DNA from: an uncultured Collinsella sp.
Lineage (GTDB): Bacteria > Actinomycetota > Coriobacteriia > Coriobacteriales > Coriobacteriaceae
Reading direction: 5' to 3'
Assembly (NCBI GenBank): GCA_900549655.1
Contig: UROZ01000123.1
Coordinates: forward strand, 1-5,866
DNA: 5,866 bases
In this document: positions 1 to 5,794 of the stretch, piece after piece
Layout of the letters: the number at the start of each line of letters is the position of its first letter
Position numbering within the stretch: the first letter of the stretch is position 1
The notes under the pieces: model-generated
What the model was told of the DNA's origin: nothing
What the model saw: the letters and a program-made list of their open reading frames with translations, nothing else
Database searches by the model: none
Program-made: the position numbers and the translations under genes

Positions 1-7
1 CGGCTGG

Positions 8-31
8 TCCGCCGTTCGGTAGAACGGCGGA
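8..31 (-). terminator. Strong hairpin just after the prfA stop codon; terminator or intercistronic stem
   Basis: Bases 8-17 and 22-31 form a perfect 10-bp GC-rich inverted repeat with a 4-base loop, starting two bases beyond the prfA stop codon (34-36). In the minus-strand transcript the stem would form immediately after prfA. No U-tract follows in the seven bases left before the window edge, so a classical intrinsic terminator is not demonstrated. It could equally be an mRNA-stabilising or attenuating stem between prfA and a downstream gene; prmC commonly follows prfA in bacteria, but the window ends too soon to see it. Confidence 0.4.
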
Positions 32-33
32 AC

Positions 34-1101
34 CTACACAGCCTGTGCCAGCTTCTCGGCTCGCTCGGCGGCGGCGAGCGCCTCGATGACGGTGCCGAGC
101 TGATCGCCCAGAAGGACGCCGTTGTAGGTGGAGTTGAAACCGATGCGGTGATCGGTCACGCGGTCCTGGGGCTGGTTGTAGGTACGGATCTTCTCGGAAC
201 GGTTGCCGTGGCCGATCTGGCTCTGGCGCTCGGCACCGAGCTCGGCCTGCTGCTTCTCGAGTTCCATCTCGTACAGACGGGCGCGCAGCATCTGCATGCA
301 GACCTCGCGGTTCTGGATCTGGGAACGCTGCTCCTGCGACTGCACCACGGTGTTGGTGGGCAGGTGGGTGATGCGCACGGCGGAGTAGGTGGTGTTAACG
401 CACTGACCGCCAGGGCCGGAGGCGCAGTAGGTGTCGATGCGCAGGTCGGACTGGTTGATCTGGACGTCGATCTCCTCGGCCTCGGGAAGTACGGCGACGG
501 TAGCCGTGGAGGTCTGAATGCGGCCCTGGGACTCGGTCTTGGGAACGCGCTGGACGCGGTGCACGCCGGACTCGAACTTCATGACGGAGTAGACGCGGTC
601 GCCCTCGACCTTGAACTCGATGGACTTAAAGCCACCGGCCTCGCTGGGGCTGGAATCGAGCACGGTAGTCTTCCAGCCGCGCGACTCGCAAAAGCGCTGG
701 TACATCTTGTACAGATCGCCGGCGAAGATGGCCGCCTCGTCGCCACCGGCGGCGGAGCGGATCTCGACGATGGTGTTCTTGTCGTCGTTGGGGTCGCTCG
801 GGATGAGCATGTACTTGATGTCTTCCTCGAGCTGGGGAAGCTTGGCCTCGTTTTCGGAGATGTCCATCTGGAGCATCTCCTTCTCATCGGCATCGGTGGT
901 ATCGTGCAGCATTTCCTTGGCAGCCTCGATGTCATCGAGCGCGCCGATGTACTCGCGCGAGGCGGCAATGAGGTCGGACTGGTGCGCGTACTCCTTGTTG
1001 AGACGCGTGAACTCCTTGATATCGGAGGCGACGGCCGGGTCGGAAAGCTTCTTCTCGAGCTCCTCGTAGGCCTTGATGATCTTTTCGAGCTTGTCGCGCA
1101 T
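34..1101 (-). CDS. prfA: Peptide chain release factor 1 (RF1)
   Basis: Class I release factor that recognises UAA and UAG stop codons in the ribosomal A site and triggers hydrolysis of peptidyl-tRNA; cytoplasmic. The 355-residue product is close to the family's usual length of about 360. It has an N-terminal helical domain (about 1-100), the RF1-type codon-recognition tripeptide P187-K188-T189 in a VQRVPKTESQGRIQT context, and the catalytic loop G231-G232-Q233, whose Gln side chain is normally methylated by PrmC. The RF1-like tail RTYNQPQDRVTDHR lies at about 306-319. The residue after GGQ is Cys234, where many RF1s have His or Ser. The frame stays open upstream to 1275, but the start at 1101 is chosen because a strong AAAGGAG lies at 1108-1114, six bases upstream, and homology begins at MRDKLEKI. 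The extra upstream residues look like translated leader. It is co-oriented with the M20 gene but separated by 228 bp, so probably has its own promoter. Confidence 0.97.
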   Translation of the reverse strand: MRDKLEKIIKAYEELEKKLSDPAVASDIKEFTRLNKEYAHQSDLIAASREYIGALDDIEAAKEMLHDTTDADEKEMLQMDISENEAKLPQLEEDIKYMLIPSDPNDDKNTIVEIRSAAGGDEAAIFAGDLYKMYQRFCESRGWKTTVLDSSPSEAGGFKSIEFKVEGDRVYSVMKFESGVHRVQRVPKTESQGRIQTSTATVAVLPEAEEIDVQINQSDLRIDTYCASGPGGQCVNTTYSAVRITHLPTNTVVQSQEQRSQIQNREVCMQMLRARLYEMELEKQQAELGAERQSQIGHGNRSEKIRTYNQPQDRVTDHRIGFNSTYNGVLLGDQLGTVIEALAAAERAEKLAQAV

Positions 1102-1295
1102 GACGGACTCCTTTATATGCGTGAAGGCGAAAATCGGCAGAATTGATGGGGCGCGGGGCGCCGCTGCGGGGGTAAGTCCAGCTAGAGCATGTCGATCTTC
1201 AGATACATGCGCATCCCTTCGCGTATGGGGTACATAGTTGCGGTCTAACCCATATATGATAGCGTGCGCAGGCAAACCTGCATATAACCCGCACG
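1102..1295 (-). promoter_or_regulatory. prfA upstream leader region
   Basis: This 194-bp stretch separates prfA from the palindrome after the M20 gene. It contains the prfA ribosome binding site (AAAGGAG, 1108-1114), a small GC-rich stem (1150-1154 with 1158-1162) and another small stem (1268-1272 with 1277-1281). The most AT-rich patch is CATATATG at about 1251-1258, the likeliest place for a -10 region on the minus strand, but no well-spaced -35 partner was found. A promoter for prfA is expected here on position alone. No convincing gene is present; only 8-17-codon open frames occur. Confidence 0.35.
1108..1114 (-). promoter_or_regulatory. prfA ribosome binding site
   Basis: AAAGGAG on the minus strand with six bases to the ATG at 1101. 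This near-consensus Shine-Dalgarno sequence decides the prfA start against the longer open frame that extends to 1275. Confidence 0.85.
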
Positions 1296-1330
1296 GAATC
1301 CGACAAAGGGACAGTCCCTTTGTCGGATTC
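1296..1330. repeat. Perfect 35-bp palindrome (REP-like element)
   Basis: Two 17-bp arms (1296-1312 and 1314-1330) are exact reverse complements around a single central base (A1313); the core reads AAAGGGACAGTCCCTTT. The right end overlaps the last base of the M20 stop codon (1330-1332). No T-tract follows on either strand, so it is not a canonical intrinsic terminator, although its RNA would fold into a very stable hairpin and could act as a 3' end-protecting or terminating structure. GGGACAGTCCC-type palindromes are, from memory, dispersed repeats in several Gram-positive genomes, so REP/MITE-like identity is an inference. Confidence 0.7.
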
Positions 1331-2745
1331 TAAAGCGTATGGAGTAGGGCGATGAGGAAGCGAACACCCTGGAGGTAGGCGCGGCGGGTGATGCGCTCGT
1401 TGGTGCCGTGGACGCCGCGATCACACTCATCGTCATCAACCACAAAGGCCGAGAAGCGAATGCACTCAGGGCAAATGTGCTGGTAGTTGGCAGCGTCGGT
1501 CGCACCGATCACGGTCGAGGGCACAATTGCCACTGGCTCGAATAATCCGTTTTCCGCCGTCCCCTTTGGATCACGGAAATAGCGGGCGGCGATGGAGCGA
1601 ACCGCCTCGAGGCCGGGACCACCGATGCGCGGGGACGGCGAGGGTTCGGAGCTGCCGGGGCCCAGCTCCACTTCGACACGACCGGCAAGATCCGCCCCGG
1701 CAACCGCCTCACGGCAGCGCGCCACAACGTCGGCCACGCTTGTGCCCTCGAGCATACGGAAGTTGATGTTGGCCCACATATCCTGCGGCATCACGTTGGC
1801 GCCGGTGCTGCCACCCTCAATCTGGGTCGGCGCGCAGGTGGTCGTCACCAGCGGATAGAGCTTCTTGCTGGCAAGGCAATCGCGGACAATGGCGCCCCCG
1901 TTGGCGGCAATTTCATCGGCCGTGTACAGCCCTAACTCGACAAGCTGGGCGGCAAGCAAGTCGGTCACGCGCGTCGGCCACTCGATATCGCAGATTGCGG
2001 TGATGGCACGGCTGAGCACCTCGAGCGATGTGCCGCCGTAGGGGTTGGAGGAATGTCCACCCACACTCTTTGTCTTGAGCACAATGTCGGCATAGCCCTT
2101 CTCCGCGAGGTCGGCGTGCATGAGCCAACCCTCGCCCGCGCTGTACTCGGCAGCCGGAACGATGCGGTAGTCGCCCTCGTCGATCAGGTACTCAAGCTCA
2201 ATGCCGCGCTCCTCGAGCACGCGGCCGATGGCGCCTGCGCCGTACTGCGTCGTCTCCTCGTCCTGGCCAAAGGCCAGGAGCAGCGTGCGCTCGTGCTGCC
2301 AACCGTGCGCCAGCGCATACTCGACAGCCTCGAGAATGCCTGCGACCTGGTCCTTCATGTCGATCGCGCCGCGGCCCCAGATGTAGGTGTCGTCCACGTG
2401 CCCGCTAAAGGGGGCGTGCGTCCAGTCGGCCTCGGTACCCGGCACCACGGGAACCACATCCATGTGACCCATGAGCATAACGGGTTTGAGTGCGGGGTCG
2501 GAGCCGGAAAGCGTCACCAGCAACGAATGGTCGATAAGCTCGACCTCGCCCGCCGCAAATACATGCGGCCAGGCCTGCTGCATATAGGCGCGCAGGTCGT
2601 CGAAGGGCCGCCAGTCCATCGCCTCGGCATCCATGCTCGAGATAGTCGGAAACGACAGCACACGGCCCAAGCGCTCGCACGCGCCTGCCTCGTCTATATC
2701 GGCAAAATCGTCCTCATGCGCAAAGAAGCGCCAAACCTCGGCCAT
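1330..2745 (-). CDS. M20-family metallo-hydrolase, carboxypeptidase S / PM20D1-like
   Basis: Probable zinc-dependent cytoplasmic peptidase or N-acyl-amino-acid hydrolase of 471 residues, without a signal peptide. The full M20 di-metal set is visible: H94 and D96 in MGHMDVVP, bridging D129 in WGRGAIDMKD, general base E163 and metal ligand E164 in QDEE, D189 (or E190) in LIDEGDY, and H447 in GVHGTNERI. The inserted lid/dimerisation domain (about 210-325) has the GGHSSNP motif with H231. The order and wording of these motifs match the yeast Cps1 / mammalian PM20D1 branch better than ArgE, DapE or PepT. Substrate cannot be read from sequence: Gly-Xaa-type dipeptides, other peptides or N-acyl amino acids are all possible. 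The start is supported by GAAAGGA at 2750-2756. It lies 72 bp after the ABC ATPase on the same strand and is likely co-transcribed, perhaps at reduced level because of the hairpin at 2770-2794. Confidence 0.88.
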   Translation of the reverse strand: MAEVWRFFAHEDDFADIDEAGACERLGRVLSFPTISSMDAEAMDWRPFDDLRAYMQQAWPHVFAAGEVELIDHSLLVTLSGSDPALKPVMLMGHMDVVPVVPGTEADWTHAPFSGHVDDTYIWGRGAIDMKDQVAGILEAVEYALAHGWQHERTLLLAFGQDEETTQYGAGAIGRVLEERGIELEYLIDEGDYRIVPAAEYSAGEGWLMHADLAEKGYADIVLKTKSVGGHSSNPYGGTSLEVLSRAITAICDIEWPTRVTDLLAAQLVELGLYTADEIAANGGAIVRDCLASKKLYPLVTTTCAPTQIEGGSTGANVMPQDMWANINFRMLEGTSVADVVARCREAVAGADLAGRVEVELGPGSSEPSPSPRIGGPGLEAVRSIAARYFRDPKGTAENGLFEPVAIVPSTVIGATDAANYQHICPECIRFSAFVVDDDECDRGVHGTNERITRRAYLQGVRFLIALLHTL

Positions 2746-2769
2746 GACATCCTTTCGATTGTGATGACG

Positions 2770-2794
2770 AGGGCCGCCCCACGGGAGCGGCCCT
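2770..2794 (-). other. Intercistronic GC-rich RNA hairpin between ABC ATPase and M20 gene
   Basis: Bases 2770-2777 and 2787-2794 are perfect inverted repeats (AGGGCCGC / GCGGCCCT). In the minus-strand transcript the stem extends to 11 pairs with a three-base loop, because C2778/A2786 becomes a G-U wobble on that strand. A weaker stem (2795-2811, one bulge) precedes it in the transcript. There is no following U-run (CGUCAUCACAAUCG follows), so it is better seen as an attenuating or RNA-stability element than as a full terminator. Confidence 0.55.
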
Positions 2795-2817
2795 GCAACG
2801 CAAGCGTTTGCGGTCGG

Positions 2818-3603
2818 TTATTTGTCCTCGAGATAGCGAGAGAGGAACTCGCGAGTGCGCTGGTGTTTGGGGTTACCGAAGAGCTCGGCCGGCGCGGCGT
2901 CCTCGAGCACCACGCCCTTGTCCATAAAGACCACGCGGTCGGACACCGTGCGGGCAAAGGCCATCTCGTGCGTGACGACGACCATGGTCATGCCGTCGGC
3001 AGCGAGCTTGCGCATGACCTCAAGCACCTCGCCCACGATCTCGGGGTCGAGTGCGGAGGTCGGCTCGTCGAACAGCATGATCTGCGGATTCATGCATAGG
3101 GCGCGCGCGATGGCCACGCGCTGCTTTTGGCCACCGGACAGGCGACCCACAGCGGCGTGCGCGAACTTTTCGAGCCCCACACTCGTCAGATGCTCCATCG
3201 CGACCTTTTCGGCCTCGGCCTTGCTCATCTTTTTGAGCGTGACGGGCGCAAGCGTGCAGTTGTCGAGCACGTCCATGTTGTTGAACAGGTTAAAGCCCTG
3301 GAACACCATGCCGATGTCCTCACGCAGCTTGTTAATGCTGCAGCGCTCGGCCGTAAGGTCCTCGCCGTGGAACCAGATGTGGCCCGCGTCCGGGGTCTCG
3401 AGCAGGTTGAGGCAGCGCAGAAAGGTCGATTTGCCCGAACCCGAAGCGCCGATAATGGTAACGACCTCGCCAGGATTGACGGACAAGTCGATGCCCTTGA
3501 GCACCTCGAGCGAGCCGAAGCTCTTGCGCAGGCCCTCGACGCGGATGAGCGGCTCATTGGTCTGTGCGGCGGCCGCGGTGCCGGTAGTGGCGATATCTGC
3601 CAT
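2818..3603 (-). CDS. Amino-acid ABC transporter ATP-binding protein (GlnQ/HisP type)
   Basis: Cytoplasmic ATPase subunit that powers import through the permease encoded just upstream. The 261-residue protein has all nucleotide-binding motifs: Walker A GASGSGKST at 52-60, Q-loop Q102 in VFQGFNLF, signature LSGGQ at 155-159, Walker B IMLFDE at 175-180 with catalytic E180, D-loop SALD at 183-186 and switch H212 in VVTHEM. The FNLFNNMDVLDN stretch after the Q-loop and the PKHQRTREFLSRYL tail are typical of the polar-amino-acid (PAAT) class. The frame is open to 3678, but the start at 3603 is preferred because GAGGAG lies at 3611-3616, seven bases upstream, and the longer version would overlap the end of the permease gene. 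The N-terminal 17 residues are Ala/Thr-rich and probably disordered. It begins 22 bp after the permease stop, in the same operon. Confidence 0.95.
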   Translation of the reverse strand: MADIATTGTAAAAQTNEPLIRVEGLRKSFGSLEVLKGIDLSVNPGEVVTIIGASGSGKSTFLRCLNLLETPDAGHIWFHGEDLTAERCSINKLREDIGMVFQGFNLFNNMDVLDNCTLAPVTLKKMSKAEAEKVAMEHLTSVGLEKFAHAAVGRLSGGQKQRVAIARALCMNPQIMLFDEPTSALDPEIVGEVLEVMRKLAADGMTMVVVTHEMAFARTVSDRVVFMDKGVVLEDAAPAELFGNPKHQRTREFLSRYLEDK

Positions 3604-3625
3604 GATGATTCTCCTCGTCTTGAGC

Positions 3626-4774
3626 CTAGTTGGAGCTGGGCAGCGTTGCCGGGGCCTCGGCGCCGAGCTTTTTGCCAAAGGCCTCGAGCAGGCGGCTCGC
3701 CACGAGCGTCAGGATCAGGTAGACCACGAGCGCCACGCAGTAGACCTCCATCTGGCGGTAGTACACGCCGGCGACGGTGGTGGTGGCGTACATAAGGTCG
3801 AACACGCCGATGACCGAAAGCACCGACGAGTCCTTGATGTTGATGATAAGCTCGTTGGTGAGTGCGGGGATCGCGTTTTTAATGCCCTGGGGGAACACGA
3901 CCTTGCGCATAGCCTGCCACTGCGACAGGCCCAGCGAGCGCGCCGCCTCGGCCTGGCCGGGATCGATGGACTCGATGCCGCCGCGCAGGACCTCCATCAT
4001 GTAGGCGGTGGAGTTGAGCGAGATGGTGACGAGGCCGGCGGTGAAGGTACTCCAAATCTGGTTGGCCTGGGCGGTCTCGAAGCCCATGCCGCGCAAAACG
4101 GTGAAACCTGCGTAATAGATGAGCAGGCCCTGCACCATCATGGGCGTGCCGCGCACGATGGTGGAATAGACGGTCGCAAAGCCTCGGCCGATGCTCTTAA
4201 AGAAGCACGTGAGATCGTTGTCCACGCGGTCAAACGTCTGGATACGCAGGAACACCAGCAACAGCGCCAGGAAGAAGGCGATGATGGTGCCAAAGAACGC
4301 GAGCGCAATGGTGACCTGAATGCCGCGGATAAAGAAGTCGCCACTCTTGTAGGTCATGTAGACCAGGCTCGACAAAAAGTCGCTGGGGTTGGAGTCCGAG
4401 ACAATGCTCACCTGCACCAGGTCGATAAATGACATGACGCAACGGTCGACAAAGAAGATCGCCGCAATAGCAACGACGACGTAGCTGCCCAGGCGCGCGC
4501 CGCGGCGGAAACGCTCGGATGCGAACGGCGACGTTTCGCGATAGTCGTTCCAATGCATGAGCTTGGTGACCAGCGCCGACGCCGACACGACGAGCCAAGC
4601 CCAAAGGATTGCCCAGAGGCAGTCTTGGAAGATACCGGTGGGGGCCAAGAAGCTCATCGGCGTGGGGTTGCGCTGGCTAAACGCTAGGCCGAGCGCCGCG
4701 ATGACGCTCGTGCCCAGGTATACATAACGGTGGTCGGCCTTGATGAAGGAGGCCAGACGATTGATGGTTTTCAT
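3626..4774 (-). CDS. Amino-acid ABC transporter permease (HisM/GlnP type) with N-terminal membrane extension
   Basis: Membrane-spanning subunit of the importer, 382 residues against roughly 220-240 for ordinary HisM/GlnP permeases. The canonical domain occupies about 145-370: first transport-domain helix around 150-176, the VRGTPMMVQ motif at about 207-215, and the cytoplasmic EAA loop at 276-303 (EAARSLGLSQWQAMRKVVFPQ...) that docks on the ATPase. A further helix lies near 343-362. The preceding about 145 residues add three apparent hydrophobic segments (about 18-35, 50-70 and 97-115) of unknown role, with short charged links between them. The start at 4774 is supported by AGGGAGG at 4779-4785, whose first bases lie in the stop codon of the upstream lipoprotein gene, implying coupled translation. 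The three-gene order binding protein-permease-ATPase is a complete PAAT importer, presumably with a homodimeric permease because only one permease gene is present. Confidence 0.93.
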   Translation of the reverse strand: MKTINRLASFIKADHRYVYLGTSVIAALGLAFSQRNPTPMSFLAPTGIFQDCLWAILWAWLVVSASALVTKLMHWNDYRETSPFASERFRRGARLGSYVVVAIAAIFFVDRCVMSFIDLVQVSIVSDSNPSDFLSSLVYMTYKSGDFFIRGIQVTIALAFFGTIIAFFLALLLVFLRIQTFDRVDNDLTCFFKSIGRGFATVYSTIVRGTPMMVQGLLIYYAGFTVLRGMGFETAQANQIWSTFTAGLVTISLNSTAYMMEVLRGGIESIDPGQAEAARSLGLSQWQAMRKVVFPQGIKNAIPALTNELIINIKDSSVLSVIGVFDLMYATTTVAGVYYRQMEVYCVALVVYLILTLVASRLLEAFGKKLGAEAPATLPSSN

Positions 4775-4778
4775 GCTG

Positions 4779-4785
4779 CCTCCCT
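4779..4785 (-). promoter_or_regulatory. Permease ribosome binding site overlapping the lipoprotein stop codon
   Basis: On the minus strand the TAG stop of the binding-protein gene (4784-4786) runs directly into GGAGG, giving TAGGGAGGCAGC before the permease ATG. The two genes are only 9 bp apart, an arrangement that favours translational coupling of the two transporter subunits. Confidence 0.75.
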
Positions 4786-5710
4786 ATGCCGGCTGACGAT
4801 CGAGGCACGCGTCCCACATTTGGTCGCGTTCCTCTTGGCTGACGCCCTTGAGCGTCTTGTCGATGAGCTTAAGCAGCTTATCCGAGCCCTTGCGGCAGCC
4901 GACGTTTGCCGTGACCTCCTGCTTAAAGCCCTCGCCTTCGGCAAATTGAATGGGGACGATACCGGGATTTTGGGCCATATAGCCCTTCTCGTTCTCGGTG
5001 TTGTACGTCACGGCGTCGCAGGTGCCCTGCAGCAGGTTCGAGAACACCGTAGGGACGGAATCGACCGGGTTTTTGTGCACGACGCCCGGGATCTCGTCGA
5101 TGACGGTATCGAGCATGGTGTCTTTTTGGCCCAGGACCGTGGCGCCGCTAAAATCGCTGAGCTTGGTGGCGTTTTGGTAGGGCGAGCCCTCTTTTACGAA
5201 CAGGCCAAAGTAGCCAATGAAGTACGGGTCGGAAAAGCCGACGGACTCCTCGCGCTCGGGCGTGGCGCTCATGCCGGCGATGATGAGGTCGATCTGGCCG
5301 TTGTTGAGCGAATCGATAAGACCCGAGAAGCTCTGCTTAACGGCGACGGGCTCGCCGCCGAGGGCCTTGCAGACGACCTTGGCGATCTGCACGTCGTAGC
5401 CGTCGGCATAGGCGCCCTGCACGTTATCGATGGGGATGGTGAACTCGCTGGCATCGGAAACCTGCCAGTTGTACGGGGCGTAGGCAGCCTCCATGCCAAT
5501 GCGGATCTTGTCCTTGCCGATCACGGAATCGGACAGATCGTCGCGACCGCCACCCGTCGTAGGCTGAACAACTTCCAGCGTGGACGGACGCTGGCAGCCG
5601 GCAAGCGCGCCGGCGACGACGGTAGCGCTCGCAGCGAGAGCGCTGCCCAGAAAGATGCGACGGCTGCACACCGGTTGGCGCTGCGCATCGCGCTGTTGGG
5701 GAGAATGCAT
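4784..5710 (-). CDS. Extracellular amino-acid-type solute-binding lipoprotein (SBP family 3)
   Basis: Ligand-binding subunit of the adjacent importer, 308 residues, predicted to be exported and lipid-anchored at C39. The signal region has a twin-arginine-like motif S16-R-R-I-F-L-G22, a moderately hydrophobic Ala-rich stretch (about 23-37) and lipobox L36-A-G-C39, so Tat export is likely, though Sec is not excluded. The mature part shows the two-lobed SBP_bac_3 plan: opening strand with YAPYNWQ (77-83), YDVQIAKVVCKALG (105-118), SFSGLIDSLNNGQIDLIIAGMSATPERE (127-154) with R153 at the usual ligand-carboxylate position, FSDPYF (159-164) and the return crossover LGQKDTMLD (193-201). At the place where many family members have Asp for the ligand alpha-amino group, this protein reads AVTYNTENE, with Asn237. 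Ligand is unknown. Start at 5710 is supported by GGGAAGG at 5717-5723, six bases upstream. It is the first gene of the operon. Confidence 0.93.
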   Translation of the reverse strand: MHSPQQRDAQRQPVCSRRIFLGSALAASATVVAGALAGCQRPSTLEVVQPTTGGGRDDLSDSVIGKDKIRIGMEAAYAPYNWQVSDASEFTIPIDNVQGAYADGYDVQIAKVVCKALGGEPVAVKQSFSGLIDSLNNGQIDLIIAGMSATPEREESVGFSDPYFIGYFGLFVKEGSPYQNATKLSDFSGATVLGQKDTMLDTVIDEIPGVVHKNPVDSVPTVFSNLLQGTCDAVTYNTENEKGYMAQNPGIVPIQFAEGEGFKQEVTANVGCRKGSDKLLKLIDKTLKGVSQEERDQMWDACLDRQPA

Positions 5711-5721
5711 AATCTGCCTTC

Positions 5722-5753
5722 CCTGTTGAATCGTATGCTAACGACTCAACAGG
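5722..5753 (-). other. 5' leader hairpin abutting the ribosome binding site
   Basis: Arms CCTGTTGA (5722-5729) and TCAACAGG (5746-5753) are exact reverse complements, and TCGT/ACGA (5731-5734 with 5741-5744) continue the stem. The one DNA mismatch (A5730/C5745) becomes a G-U wobble in the minus-strand RNA, giving 13 continuous pairs and a six-base loop. The 3' arm ends in GG that forms part of the GGGAAGG ribosome binding site, so folding could limit ribosome access or stabilise the mRNA 5' end. Confidence 0.6.
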
Positions 5754-5772
5754 ATACCGCACGCCGCTATCC

Positions 5773-5794
5773 ACTTGTATGCATACATACAAGT
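5773..5794. promoter_or_regulatory. Operator-like 22-bp palindrome, possible GntR-type site
   Basis: Arms ACTTGTATG (5773-5781) and CATACAAGT (5786-5794) are exact reverse complements separated by four bases; 20 of 22 positions obey dyad symmetry. It lies about 63-84 bp upstream of the binding-protein start codon, the expected promoter zone. TTGTAT...ATACAA half-sites resemble operators of GntR-family regulators, but no regulator gene is in the window and the family assignment is inference. Confidence 0.5.

Noticed and set aside
148..1146. 332-codon plus-strand open frame opposite prfA
   Set aside because: The product is a low-complexity Leu/Gly/Val/Asp-rich sequence of the sort generated opposite a GC-rich gene. 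The opposite strand encodes unmistakable RF1.
1182..1235. 17-codon minus-strand open frame (MYPIREGMRMYLKIDML) in the prfA leader; an internal ATG at 1208 has GAAGGG upstream
   Set aside because: Too short to distinguish from chance, and there is no attenuator logic such as runs of one codon followed by alternative stems. Conservation in relatives would be needed to revive it.
1102..1275. Extended N-terminus of prfA (58 extra residues)
   Set aside because: These residues show no RF1 similarity, and the consensus ribosome binding site at 1108-1114 points to the start at 1101.
2053..3099. 348-codon plus-strand open frame
   Set aside because: It is antisense to both the M20 and ATPase genes, crosses their boundary and shows no recognisable domain.
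3604..3678. Extended N-terminus of the ABC ATPase (25 extra residues)
   Set aside because: It would overlap the end of the permease gene, and the GAGGAG site at 3611-3616 supports the start at 3603.
2855..4432. 525-codon plus-strand open frame, the longest in the window
   Set aside because: It is antisense to ATPase and permease with biased composition (Ser-rich, then His/Asp/Gly-rich). Both sense genes carry full family motifs.
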